Shown here: piece after piece, positions 7,110 through 15,273 of the stretch | Layout of the letters: the number at the start of each line of letters is the position of its first letter | Position numbering within the stretch: the stretch's first letter is position 1 | Source: Actinomycetospora soli | Lineage (GTDB): Bacteria; Actinomycetota; Actinomycetes; Mycobacteriales; Pseudonocardiaceae | Assembly: GCF_021026295.1 (NCBI RefSeq) | Contig: NZ_JAJNDA010000034.1 | Span: 1-36,984, forward strand | Reading direction: 5' to 3' | DNA length: 36,984 nt | Translations under genes and position numbers: made by a program | The notes under the pieces: model-generated | Told to the model about the DNA's origin: nothing | The model's input: only the letters and a program-made list of their open reading frames with translations | Databases searched by the model: none

Positions 7110-9110
7110 ATGACGATCACCCCGAACCGGCCCACCGACAGTGGGCCACACACCACCCTCGGGCACCGGCTTCGGTTCGCCGCCGCCCGCACCGGCCCGC
7201 GCTTCGTGCGCGGAGCCCGGCGGAGCTGGAGCACCGTCAGCGGCTTCGCGGTCGCCCTGGCCCTCAACGTCACCGTGTCCGCGACGTTCGCGGCGTGGGC
7301 GTGGGTGTCGCACCCTCGGTGGTCGCGGCTCGCCACCCGAACCGCGGACCTCCTCGGCCAGTGGAAGGTGCTGGCCGGCACCGCCGCGATCGCGCTGCTC
7401 GCCGTCGCGCTCCTCGGCCCGTTCACCACGATGACCGTCGTCCTAGGCTTCCCCGGGTTCGTCGTGTGGACCGTCCGCGCTGCCCGGGCTGCCTACCCGC
7501 ACACCGTGCGGGGTCGACTGCGAACCCGGTACGGCCACGACGGCTGGGCCACCTGGTGGGACCTGCACCGGCACGTGTCCGGGCACGCCGTCCGGCAGAC
7601 CACCGTCACCATGCGCGCCACGGTCGCGGCCGGCCTTCCCGACGACGACGGGCAGGACCCGGGGCAGCGCGCCGCGGCCGCCGCCCGCCGACGGCTCGCG
7701 ACGGAGCTGCTGCCCATCGGCGAGTGCGGCACGTGGCTCGGCACCTCGGCTGTCGGCCCGGTCCTCAGCCGGTCCTGCTACGCCGCCCACCGGGACGTGG
7801 TCGGGCTGGTCGCCCCACCGCAGACCGCGAAGACCGCGCTGATGGGCCACCACGTCATCGACCACCCCGGCGCGGTGCTCACCACCTCCACGAAGCCCGA
7901 CGTCTACGGGCACACCGCGGCGCTGCGGATGCGCCGTGCCCGCTCGAGGCGGGTGGAGGTGTTCAACCCCGAGGAGCTCGGCGGAGTGGCCTCGACGATG
8001 AGGTGGTCACCGGTGCGGGGCTGCGCGAACCCGGCGACGGCGGCCGAGCGGGCCGGGGCGCTCGTCGGCGCGACCTCCGCGGCCGGCGGCGAGGACGGCA
8101 CGTTCTGGCTGGACTCCGCCGCGAAGGTCCTGCGGTGCTTCCTGCTGGCCGCCGACCTCGGTGAGTTCGACATGCGCGCCGTGCAGCGGTGGGTCGCCGA
8201 CCCCACCCGCGCCGCACCGGAGGCCCTGGACCTCCTCGAGCGGCGCCACCGCGACGTGCCGTACGGGTGGGCCGCCGAGCTCGGGCAGGTACTGCACACC
8301 GACGCGAAGCGCACCCGCGAGTCCATCTTCCTGACGTTGTCGCAGTCGGTGGCGTTCATGGCCGACCCCACCGTCGCGGCCGCGTGCTGCCCCGGGAAAA
8401 ACGAACCCGACTTCGACGTCGACCGGTTCCTCGACGACCTCGGCACCCTCTACCTGATCATCTCGGAACGCCCGCAAGCCTCGGTCGCGCCGCTCGCGGC
8501 CGCGTTCACCACCTACGTCTTCGAGACCGCGAAGCGGATCGCCGCCGACCGGCCGAAGGGACGGCTCGACCCGCCGCTCGGACTGATCCTCGACGAGGCC
8601 GCGCTCACCACCCCCGTGCCGCTCGACCGATGGGTCGCCGACGCCGGCGGCCGCGGGGTGCACATCGTGTGGTCGGTGCAGTCCCCGTCGCAGCTCGCGC
8701 AGCGGTGGGGCCGGGAGGGCGCGAACACCATCTGGAACGCCACCAACGCCAAGGTGGTCTTCGGCGGGCTCACCCTCGACGCCGACCTCGAGGCGATCTC
8801 CCGGCTCTGCGGGGACCGCAAGGAGGAGACCGACGCCGGGGACGGGAAGGTCCGCTACGAGCGGGTGCGGGTGCTGCCCGTCGACCAGCTGCGCACACTC
8901 CCACAGGTCCGCCGCGACGACGGCCGGCTGATGATGTTCGGGCTGCTCGTCCACCGCGCAACCCCGGCGACGATCATCCGGATCACCCCGGTGTGGGAAC
9001 GCCCCGACGTCCAGGCCGCGGGCGCCGCTCCCGCCGTCGCCCCCATCGACGAGGTCCTGCGCCCCGTCGACGACGACCAGCCCGCGCTCGTGGCCGTCGA
9101 GGCGGCCTGA
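7110..9110 (+). CDS. VirD4/TraG-type conjugative coupling ATPase, 666 aa
   Basis: Membrane-anchored hexameric ATPase that should bring the relaxase-DNA complex to the transfer channel. Two hydrophobic segments lie near the N-terminus (about 44-66 and 89-120). The nucleotide-binding part begins GLVAPPQTAKTALMG (K241-T242), a Walker A loop in which the usual Gly before Lys is Ala. Walker B is LGLILDEAA (D494-E495), followed by GVHIVWSVQSPSQLAQRWG and ATNAKVVFGG, typical of VirD4/TraG motor domains. A long in-frame extension upstream is ignored; ATG 7110 follows the preceding stop by 2 nt. The C-terminus is acidic. It is the main transfer enzyme of the plus-strand operon and the likely partner of TraA at 32.4-36.7 kb. 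Transfer type is inferred. Confidence 0.88.
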   Translation: MTITPNRPTDSGPHTTLGHRLRFAAARTGPRFVRGARRSWSTVSGFAVALALNVTVSATFAAWAWVSHPRWSRLATRTADLLGQWKVLAGTAAIALLAVALLGPFTTMTVVLGFPGFVVWTVRAARAAYPHTVRGRLRTRYGHDGWATWWDLHRHVSGHAVRQTTVTMRATVAAGLPDDDGQDPGQRAAAAARRRLATELLPIGECGTWLGTSAVGPVLSRSCYAAHRDVVGLVAPPQTAKTALMGHHVIDHPGAVLTTSTKPDVYGHTAALRMRRARSRRVEVFNPEELGGVASTMRWSPVRGCANPATAAERAGALVGATSAAGGEDGTFWLDSAAKVLRCFLLAADLGEFDMRAVQRWVADPTRAAPEALDLLERRHRDVPYGWAAELGQVLHTDAKRTRESIFLTLSQSVAFMADPTVAAACCPGKNEPDFDVDRFLDDLGTLYLIISERPQASVAPLAAAFTTYVFETAKRIAADRPKGRLDPPLGLILDEAALTTPVPLDRWVADAGGRGVHIVWSVQSPSQLAQRWGREGANTIWNATNAKVVFGGLTLDADLEAISRLCGDRKEETDAGDGKVRYERVRVLPVDQLRTLPQVRRDDGRLMMFGLLVHRATPATIIRITPVWERPDVQAAGAAPAVAPIDEVLRPVDDDQPALVAVEAA

Positions 9111-9115
9111 CCCCC

Positions 9116-9868
9116 GTGCACGACCACGTCGGGGTGGCTGCGGAACTCCGGGCCCTCCGCAGCCACCTCCTCGACCTCGACAGCATCGCCCGGGAGTCCG
9201 CGGGTCTGCTCTCCGAAACCGTCCCGAAGGTCATCGACCTCGAGGAGTCCGTCGCCGCGTTGCGCGGCACCGTCACCGCGCTCGCCGCTAACGCCGAGAA
9301 CACCCCGGCCGAGGACCCCGCCGTCACCGCCGAGAAGGAGCGGTACGGGTTGCGCCCGCTGCCACCCGGCCCCTGGTGCTGGCCCCTGTTCGACCGCGAC
9401 CAGGCCGACGCGGCGTGGAAGGCCCTGGCCTGCTGGGTCGGGGAGCTACTCGTCCCCACCTACGGCGTGACGCGCGGAGCGCTGCCGGACTGCTGGCCAC
9501 GCCACCCCCAGATGATCGCCGAGTTGACCTGGCTGCGTCACGCGTACCTCGAGGCCCACCAGCGCGGAGCGCCGGCAGTGAAGGCACAGGATTGGCACCT
9601 GCGGGGGCTGCCCGGGGCACTCACCGCGATCAGGGACGCGATCCCGACGACCGGCGGCCACGCCTCCGAACTGCTGTGCGGTCCCGGCCACCACCTGCGG
9701 ATCCTCGAACCTGAGGAGACGTACTCCTACGACCGACGGGCAGTGATCGAGGAGCGCGCGGAGGCGCCCCACTGGGCTGCGGCGTGGCGGGACGTCGTGA
9801 GGGACGACCTCCAGCGGCGGCGCCACCACGATGACGTCACCGATGACGTCTCGACGACATCAGAATGA
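9116..9868 (+). CDS. DUF4913-like hypothetical protein, 250 aa
   Basis: The start is GTG 9116, 5 nt after the ATPase stop. The N-terminal 70 residues form a likely coiled coil (VAAELRALRSHLLDLDSIAR and onward). After a linker comes a domain with many conserved-looking aromatics: PWCWPLFDRDQADAAWKALA, YGVTRGALPDCWPRHP, LTWLRHAYLEAHQRGAP. The Trp-x-x-His-Pro followed by a WL-x2-A/YL helix resembles DUF4913 proteins of actinobacterial plasmids, though I assign this from memory. The last about 30 residues are charged and His-rich. It lies in the transfer operon right after the ATPase, so an accessory role in transfer is likely. Confidence 0.72.
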   Translation: MHDHVGVAAELRALRSHLLDLDSIARESAGLLSETVPKVIDLEESVAALRGTVTALAANAENTPAEDPAVTAEKERYGLRPLPPGPWCWPLFDRDQADAAWKALACWVGELLVPTYGVTRGALPDCWPRHPQMIAELTWLRHAYLEAHQRGAPAVKAQDWHLRGLPGALTAIRDAIPTTGGHASELLCGPGHHLRILEPEETYSYDRRAVIEERAEAPHWAAAWRDVVRDDLQRRRHHDDVTDDVSTTSE

Positions 9869-10065
9869 TGTGTCGCTGTACGAGAGCGGGATCGAGCCCG
9901 GTATCGATGGGGGCGCCCATCCGCCCACTCGGGGTCATCTACGCAGGTCAGCGGCCTGTGGATCGCTGCGATGGGCGCGCGGATGAGGGTGAGCTCGTCG
10001 AGCTCCTAGACCACGGGGGCGAGCACCTGCGGGTGCGACCCGACTCTGGGGGCCAGTTACCGTGA
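9865..10065 (+). CDS. Doubtful small ORF, 66 aa
   Basis: It would begin with ATG 9865 overlapping the preceding stop (ATGA) and end overlapping a GTG at 10062 (GTGA). The first half is compositionally poor (MMCRCTRAGSSPVSMG), while the second half (DEGELVELLDHGGEHLRVRP) looks more like coding sequence. No ribosome-binding site or family supports it. It may be a frameshifted or decayed gene. Confidence 0.25.
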   Translation: MMCRCTRAGSSPVSMGAPIRPLGVIYAGQRPVDRCDGRADEGELVELLDHGGEHLRVRPDSGGQLP

Positions 10066-10124
10066 CTCACGTCCGGTTCGACGACCGCGACATCCGTGCC
10101 GAGATCGCGAGAGGAGGAAGGTCG

Positions 10125-10241
10125 ATGACCATCATCATGCCCCCGCAGGGGCCCGAGGACGGCCCGACCGCGCTGCAGCTGCTCGCCACTGCGGTCGGAA
10201 CCGCCATCGGAACCATCATCTGGCTGTTCAGCCGCTTCTAG
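10125..10241 (+). CDS. Small single-pass membrane peptide, 38 aa
   Basis: ATG 10125 has a very strong ribosome-binding site, AGAGGAGGAAGG, 4-5 nt upstream, which decides the start over the in-frame GTG 10062. The peptide has a short polar front (MTIIMPPQGPEDGP) and a hydrophobic helix LQLLATAVGTAIGTIIWLF to the end. No family is recognised. It is the last gene of the plus-strand transfer block and could be a small membrane partner or holin-like peptide; nothing more can be said. Confidence 0.5.
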   Translation: MTIIMPPQGPEDGPTALQLLATAVGTAIGTIIWLFSRF

Positions 10242-10371
10242 AACGACCGACCAGCCGAGGGGCCGGGTCACCGCGTCCTACCGCGGGGGCTCGGCCTCCG
10301 GCGAGGGTAACCGCCTTGGCGGGGTATGCCGCAAACCGGTAGGGAGCCTCCCCCTCGGTTGTGCAGCAGGG

Positions 10372-10866
10372 TCAGAACGGCGGTTCCTCGTCGTAGGACC
10401 CGCCCGACGTCGCGGCCCCGGCGACCGGCGCCGACGCCCACACGTCCCCGTCCGCATCGCCACGGCCTCGCCCCGCAGCGGGCGACGACCCGTTCCCGGT
10501 GCGCTCCGCCTTCGTCACCGCCGCGGTGGCGTACCGCAGCGACGGCCCCACCTCGTCGACCTCGAGCTCGATCACAGTGCGCTTCTCGCCCTCGCGGGTC
10601 TCGTAGGACCGCTGCTTGAGCCGACCCTGCACGATCACCCGGGACCCGCGGGTCAGGGACTCGGCGACGTTCTCCGCGGGCTGCCGCCAGATGTTGCAGC
10701 GCAGGAACAGCGGCTCCCCGTCCTTCCACTCGCCGGCCTGCCGGTCGAGCTGACGCGGGGTGGAGGCGACGGTGAAGTTCGCGACGGCCGCACCGCTGGG
10801 GGTGAAGCGCAGTTCGGGGTCGGCGGTGAGGTTCCCGACGACGGTGATGACGGTGTCTCCGGCCAT
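10372..10866 (-). CDS. ssb: Single-stranded DNA-binding protein
   Basis: SSB coats single-stranded DNA during plasmid replication and conjugative transfer. The OB-fold (residues 1-110) shows the classic blocks [49 protein letters not shown] and [20 protein letters not shown] Gly/Ala-rich linker ends in the conserved acidic tip YDEEPPF that recruits partner proteins. Length, 164 aa, is normal. ATG 10866 is set by AGGAGGCCGCC upstream; an upstream in-frame extension is spurious. Placed next to transfer genes, a plasmid-borne SSB usually helps the incoming strand survive (family knowledge). Confidence 0.95.
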   Translation of the reverse strand: MAGDTVITVVGNLTADPELRFTPSGAAVANFTVASTPRQLDRQAGEWKDGEPLFLRCNIWRQPAENVAESLTRGSRVIVQGRLKQRSYETREGEKRTVIELEVDEVGPSLRYATAAVTKAERTGNGSSPAAGRGRGDADGDVWASAPVAGAATSGGSYDEEPPF

Positions 10867-11185
10867 GGCGGCCTCCTGGGAGATCGTGGGGCGGTCGGGC
10901 CCCCGGACAGTGGGGTGGAGGCGTTCTCTGCCTCCACCGCGCTCGGGGCGCCGGGTGGGCCGCCGAGGCTCACCGTGCACGGGTCGGCCTCGGCCGATCG
11001 CGCGCGACGCCCGGTAGGGCGCCCTTGACGGTGAGTGCGGCCCAGTGAAGCTCCGGGGTCCGACAGCCACCGCCGCGCAGCGGCGTCCACCGGGGTTCCT
11101 GCCCGGCCTGTCCGGCCATGAGGGCGCACCGCTGCCAGCGCGGTGGGGCGTCGAGTCTGTCGGAGGGTCGTGGGACCGTCCGCGG
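10867..11185. other. Intergenic region between ssb and a divergent small gene
   Basis: This 319-bp divergent region should hold promoters for ssb (minus) and the 84-aa gene (plus). A short GC-rich hairpin (CGCCGC/GCGGCG type) lies near 11069-11084. No clear -35/-10 pair or further gene is recognisable. Confidence 0.4.
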
Positions 11186-11440
11186 ATGGCGACCCTGATC
11201 TACGACGGACAGATCTTCCCAATCGAGGACCCGGATGCGTGGCGGCAGCACATCCTCGAGCACCTGCGTTCGGGCAAGCCGACGTGGATGGAGGTCCCGT
11301 ACGAGGACCGGGACGGCAAGGACACGAAGTCCTGGGTCCTGCTCGCGCCGGGCACGCCGGTGACGATCGACGTCAACGACCCGGCGGAGATGCCAGAGCT
11401 GCCCGACCTGTCCGCGTTGAGGCCGCCCCGCTTCCCGTGA
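11186..11440 (+). CDS. Conserved-looking hypothetical protein, 84 aa
   Basis: ATG 11186 is the likely start; sequence upstream in the same frame lacks coding character. The product is compact and mixed alpha/beta: [55 protein letters not shown] and a Pro-rich end. The layout of alternating strands with one helix suggests a small ligand- or nucleic-acid-binding fold. No family is named. Divergent from ssb. Confidence 0.6.
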   Translation: MATLIYDGQIFPIEDPDAWRQHILEHLRSGKPTWMEVPYEDRDGKDTKSWVLLAPGTPVTIDVNDPAEMPELPDLSALRPPRFP

Positions 11441-11960
11441 CCCGCAACGCTCATCAGCCTCGCCTGGCCGGGGTGCGGTTTGCCGATCGACAACGCGGGC
11501 GAGCCCGCCGCGCCCGTCGTCCTCCCACGCGGAACGACAACCCGGACAGGGCCCGGCGTAGCACCTCGGGAGTGACGCCGTCGGCGTAGCCGGTGGATTT
11601 TCCGCCCAGCCGCAGCTGCGGCCGTCGGTGTGGCCGGGCGCCAACCCTATGACGGCTGGTCTACATCGATGCCGTCCAACTGGTCGGGGTACGCGGCAGG
11701 ACCGCCGAGCCGGACGACCGTCGTTGCGCGCCAGGTGCCGCTCAATTCCTACGGCTCGATGATGAGCAGCTCCAACGAAGTCCGCAACATGGAAAGCGCA
11801 AGCCAGTCTCGTTGCGCTACACAACCGAGCCTTGGGGTGCGGCTCGATGGCTGTAGCTCCTCGTTCGGCGAGCGGCCGTATGTCCCAGAGATTCTGTGTA
11901 ACGAATATCGAGTGTGTAACGACGGCCAGACGGAAGCTTCGGTCGTCGAAGGGAAGTCAG
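11441..11960. other. 520-bp gap, possible decayed coding sequence on minus strand
   Basis: No intact gene is visible. On the minus strand between about 11795 and 11655 one frame reads MLRTSLELLIIEP, then TAG, then ELSGTWRATTVVRLGGPAAY and GIDVDQPS before the next stop, which looks like a small gene interrupted by one stop codon. The right half is AT-richer and should contain the cutinase promoter. Confidence 0.3.
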
Positions 11961-13697
11961 TTGCCGCGTCGTGGAACGCACCGCTTACCTCATGCTCTGT
12001 CGTCCTGGTCAGCGAAGGTTGCGGCGGTCGCGCTCGTCGGCTGCCTGGCGGTCGCGGCCGTCCTCGGCGTGACGCTCATGGTGCCGTCCTCCTCGCCCAA
12101 CGCTGCAGCCGGTCCCGGGAACTCCTGCAAGAGTGTCTACATCCTCGGCGCGAACGGCTCCGGGCAGTCGACCAATAGCGTTAACGACTCCCCAGAGGTC
12201 AAGAGTGTCGTACAGGCCATTAAGACCGAGCTCGATAAGGCAAAGGTCTCCTCAGATATCCGATCGATCCGCTACCCCGCTATTTCTACAAACGTACTCA
12301 AAGAGAACTTGAGATGGGGAGATATCCTCACGCTACGGAAATCCTACAACCAATTCACGCAGACGAATCTACCCAAGTACGCAGCATCGATAGCCGAAGG
12401 GGTTTCGGCGACCTATCGTGCCTTGTCGGAGATTCGGAACGGGTGCCTCGCGGAGGGTAAGACGCCGATCATCGCACTGGTCGGGTACTCGCAAGGAGCC
12501 ATGGCAATCCACGAAGGACTCAATGCCTTTGCCGACAGCCCGCGAGACACCGAGCTCGTCCGCGCGGCCGTCCTCCTCGCGGACCCGGGTCGCATGCCCA
12601 ACTCCACCGTTGTGAATATCGGAAGCGCTTCGCGAGGGCCCGTCACCTTTGGGCTATGTCCTTTGGGCGACAAACTCAAGGCACCGTGCGCAGACGTGCA
12701 GACACGCGAGGTCGACCCCCGCTTCCACCCAATTACCACCCAGGTCTGCTGGCGCGGCGACATCGTCTGCGACACAGCCACGGCCGCTGGTAATGCCAAC
12801 GCATTCAGCCCCGGTTCTGCCACAGCAGGTATCGCGATTCATACCAGTAAGGCACTCTATGCGGGAACATTGACCAAATCGCTCGGCACAAGGATCGGGC
12901 AACGACTCGCGCTGGAAAGTGCGACCCGGACCCCTACTCCCGGCCCTGCACCGAATCCCAATCTGACACCCGCTCCCACCCTGAACCCCACGACAGGCCC
13001 CGTCGGAACCATCGTCTCGGTGTCGGCAAACAGATCGTGTCCTCCGGGATCGGCGCAGATGAGAGTCGAAATGACCGACGGAAACGGCAAACTCCTCAGT
13101 CTCGGATACTGGGGTCTCAACTACGGCCTCAACGGTGACGGCAGCCCGGTGGGCCCGACGCCTCTATATACTGCGCCGGCCAATGACCAGGTCCACGGCG
13201 GTTTCGATGCGCCGCTCGGTCGCTACAACGTCACCACCAGCTGCTACAACTCCGACGGTCGAGAGTCAGATAAGTCTGCACCCGCAAGTTTTACTTTCGA
13301 CGCTCCTCCCCGCACGGCCACACCTCATTCCCGCACCGTCGTAGCCGGCGGGGAGTTGCGACTCTCGGCGCCGCCATGCTTGTTGAACAAGAACGGTATT
13401 GGCGAAGGCCAGCAGGTCACCGCGAAGCTATGGGGTCCGTTAGACGGTACCGGGGACGGCAGCGGTTCCTTGAAGGTCCACGGGAACGGAGTTGGAGCGG
13501 TGACGGACAGGAACGGCAACTGGGCGACTGCAATTCCAGTTCCCGTAGACGCCGATCCCGGAGCCTACGCACTCGCCGTACAGTGCGAGGGGTCCAAGCC
13601 TGGAGCTTCTTTCATTCCTGGGCTGCAGTACCGCCACGATATCGGGACCATCACGGTGACCAAGCCCGGCACGGTAGACCCGACTCCGGTGGGCTGA
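11961..13697 (+). CDS. Secreted cutinase-family serine hydrolase with C-terminal Ig-like region
   Basis: Exported alpha/beta hydrolase that should cleave ester bonds (lipids, cutin-like polyesters or mycolyl esters). Starting at TTG 11961 gives a clean signal peptide: basic front, hydrophobic core AAVALVGCLAVAAVLGVTL and a site near NAAA-GPG; ATG 11880 and earlier starts give an overlong front. The catalytic triad is visible as GYSQG (S177), CWRGDIVCD (D267) and IAIHTSKALY (H294), with paired Cys as in mycobacterial cutinases. After a Thr/Pro/Asn-rich linker (about 310-345) two beta-rich modules follow (VGTIVSVSANRSCPPGSAQM and VVAGGELRLSAPPCLLNKNG), resembling bacterial Ig-like repeats. Base composition in the first third is visibly lower in GC than the neighbours, suggesting recent acquisition. 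Confidence 0.83.
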   Translation: MPRRGTHRLPHALSSWSAKVAAVALVGCLAVAAVLGVTLMVPSSSPNAAAGPGNSCKSVYILGANGSGQSTNSVNDSPEVKSVVQAIKTELDKAKVSSDIRSIRYPAISTNVLKENLRWGDILTLRKSYNQFTQTNLPKYAASIAEGVSATYRALSEIRNGCLAEGKTPIIALVGYSQGAMAIHEGLNAFADSPRDTELVRAAVLLADPGRMPNSTVVNIGSASRGPVTFGLCPLGDKLKAPCADVQTREVDPRFHPITTQVCWRGDIVCDTATAAGNANAFSPGSATAGIAIHTSKALYAGTLTKSLGTRIGQRLALESATRTPTPGPAPNPNLTPAPTLNPTTGPVGTIVSVSANRSCPPGSAQMRVEMTDGNGKLLSLGYWGLNYGLNGDGSPVGPTPLYTAPANDQVHGGFDAPLGRYNVTTSCYNSDGRESDKSAPASFTFDAPPRTATPHSRTVVAGGELRLSAPPCLLNKNGIGEGQQVTAKLWGPLDGTGDGSGSLKVHGNGVGAVTDRNGNWATAIPVPVDADPGAYALAVQCEGSKPGASFIPGLQYRHDIGTITVTKPGTVDPTPVG

Positions 13698-13754
13698 ATA
13701 CTCAAAGACCCCCGAAGCGCTTCAGCGCAGGTCCGACCCTGAGCGTCGGCCCGC

Positions 13755-13784
13755 ACACCGTGATATTCCGCTGTATCACGGTGT
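13755..13784. promoter_or_regulatory. lox-like 11-8-11 inverted repeat before the recombinase gene
   Basis: Perfect 11-bp arms ACACCGTGATA (13755-13765) and TATCACGGTGT (13774-13784) around an asymmetric 8-bp core ttccgctg. This is the arm-core-arm layout used by simple tyrosine recombinases (loxP is 13-8-13, dif is 11-6-11). It ends 69 bp before the GTG of the tyrosine recombinase gene. It could instead be a terminator for the cutinase gene. Confidence 0.45.
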
Positions 13785-13853
13785 CCCGGCTCGCCCCGGC
13801 GCCCTCGGCGCGTCCGGCGCACACTGTCGGGGGCCCGGGCTAGCGTCCGGGCC

Positions 13854-15239
13854 GTGGCCGCCCCCTCCGCTCCCCTCCCCCCGGGGCACGGGGCGGGCGG
13901 TCACCTCGACCTCCTTCGCGAGGACCTCTCCGAGGCCGCCGAGCCGGCCCCGGAGAGGGAAAAGGCCCTCAGCGGGCCTCAGGCGCCCGTGGTCGTGCTC
14001 GCGGGCCCCTCGGTTGAGAACCTCGGAGATCGGCCGCCAACGGCGAGCTCACAGCCTCAAGATCCGCAAGATAGACCGTTAGCTGCGCCAACAACCCGGG
14101 CAGCCGTCCTTGAGTCGGTCCCGTGCAGCACGCGAGCCCGGGCTCCCGTTCCTGGCGGGGCCGGCTCCCCGACCCGGTCCAGCGACGTGCCGGGTGGCCT
14201 CGACCCGGCCGGGCTCGATCCGGCGACGGAGCTGCTCGACCGGGTCGACGCCGACACCCGGGCCCTCGCGGCGCTGGCCGGCTTCACCGATCCGCGGCTG
14301 GCGCTGGTGGCCGCGGGGTGGCTGGCGGGGTTTCGCTCCGCGCGCACCCGGCGGGCCTACGGCGCCGACCTGGCCGCGTTCGCGGCCTGGTGCGCCCCGC
14401 GCGGCCTGGACGTCCTCTCCGCGCGGCGGGTGCAGGTCGACCTGCACACCACCGGGCTGCTCGATGCCGGCGCCGCCGCGTCCTCGGTGGCCCGCAGGTT
14501 GTCGGCGTTGTCGTCGTTCTACCGGTTCGCCGCCGCCCACGACCTGCGCGCCGACAACCCCGTCGTCGGGGTCCGCCGCCCCGCGGTCGATCCGGACCAC
14601 ACCCGCACCGTCGGGCTGACCCGCGACGAAGCCCGCGCCCTGGTTGCCGCCGCCGATGCCGACCCCGGCCCGCAACGCGCCCGGTCGGCGGCGCTGGTGC
14701 GGCTGCTGCTGCACAACGCCCTGCGCGTCGACGAGCTCGTGACCGCCGACGTCGCCGACCTCGGCACCCGCCCCGGCCGCAGCATCGACAGCACCGGCGG
14801 GCCCGGCGGGCGGAGCTCGCACCGGGTGCTGGGGATCGTCCGCAAGGGCGGCCGCGGCGCCACCGTCGCCCTCGCCCCCGCGACCGTCGAGGTCCTCGAG
14901 GCCTACCTCGGCGCCCGTGCCTCGGCGGCCGGCGTCGACCGCGTGAAGCTGGCAGGGCCGCTGCTCGCGACCCGCACCGGTGGGCGGCTCACCCAGAAGG
15001 CCGTGTGGGAGCTGGTCCGCCGCCTGGCCCGCGCCGGCGGCATCGACACCTGGGCCGAGCTCTCCCCGCACTCGCTGCGCCACACCGCCATCACCCTGGC
15101 CCTCGACGCGGGGGCGGCGATCCGCGACGTCCAGGACTTCGCCGGGCACCGCGACCCCCGCACCACGCGGCGCTACGACCACACCCGCGACAGCCTGGAG
15201 CGCTCCGCGGCCTACACCGTCGCCGGATGGCTCGCCTGA
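13854..15239 (+). CDS. Tyrosine recombinase (XerC/D-like), 461 aa
   Basis: Site-specific DNA recombinase. The SAM-like core-binding domain covers about residues 125-240 (FRSARTRRAYGADLAAFAAW). The catalytic domain carries all active-site residues: R291 (HNALRVDEL), K331 (VRKGGRG), H406 and R409 (SPHSLRHTA), H432 (AGHRDPRTT) and nucleophile Y441 (RRYDHTRDS). The first about 110 residues are Pro/Ala-rich and low complexity, so a later start is possible; GTG 13854 is the longest. The lox-like site just upstream makes plasmid dimer resolution or self-integration likely roles. The compact catalytic domain without an AP2-type arm-binding domain argues against a classical phage integrase. Confidence 0.88.
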   Translation: MAAPSAPLPPGHGAGGHLDLLREDLSEAAEPAPEREKALSGPQAPVVVLAGPSVENLGDRPPTASSQPQDPQDRPLAAPTTRAAVLESVPCSTRARAPVPGGAGSPTRSSDVPGGLDPAGLDPATELLDRVDADTRALAALAGFTDPRLALVAAGWLAGFRSARTRRAYGADLAAFAAWCAPRGLDVLSARRVQVDLHTTGLLDAGAAASSVARRLSALSSFYRFAAAHDLRADNPVVGVRRPAVDPDHTRTVGLTRDEARALVAAADADPGPQRARSAALVRLLLHNALRVDELVTADVADLGTRPGRSIDSTGGPGGRSSHRVLGIVRKGGRGATVALAPATVEVLEAYLGARASAAGVDRVKLAGPLLATRTGGRLTQKAVWELVRRLARAGGIDTWAELSPHSLRHTAITLALDAGAAIRDVQDFAGHRDPRTTRRYDHTRDSLERSAAYTVAGWLA

Positions 15240-15273
15240 GCTGCTTCAAGGACGCCCAGCTCGGCGGGACGGG

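Noticed and set aside
10242..10371. Structured GC-rich stretch resembling a riboswitch
   Set aside because: Several short stems are possible, but no known riboswitch core is seen; more likely a shared terminator for convergent genes.
11655..11800. Interrupted minus-strand ORF before the cutinase
   Set aside because: One stop codon and no recognised family; kept only as a note in the gap entry.
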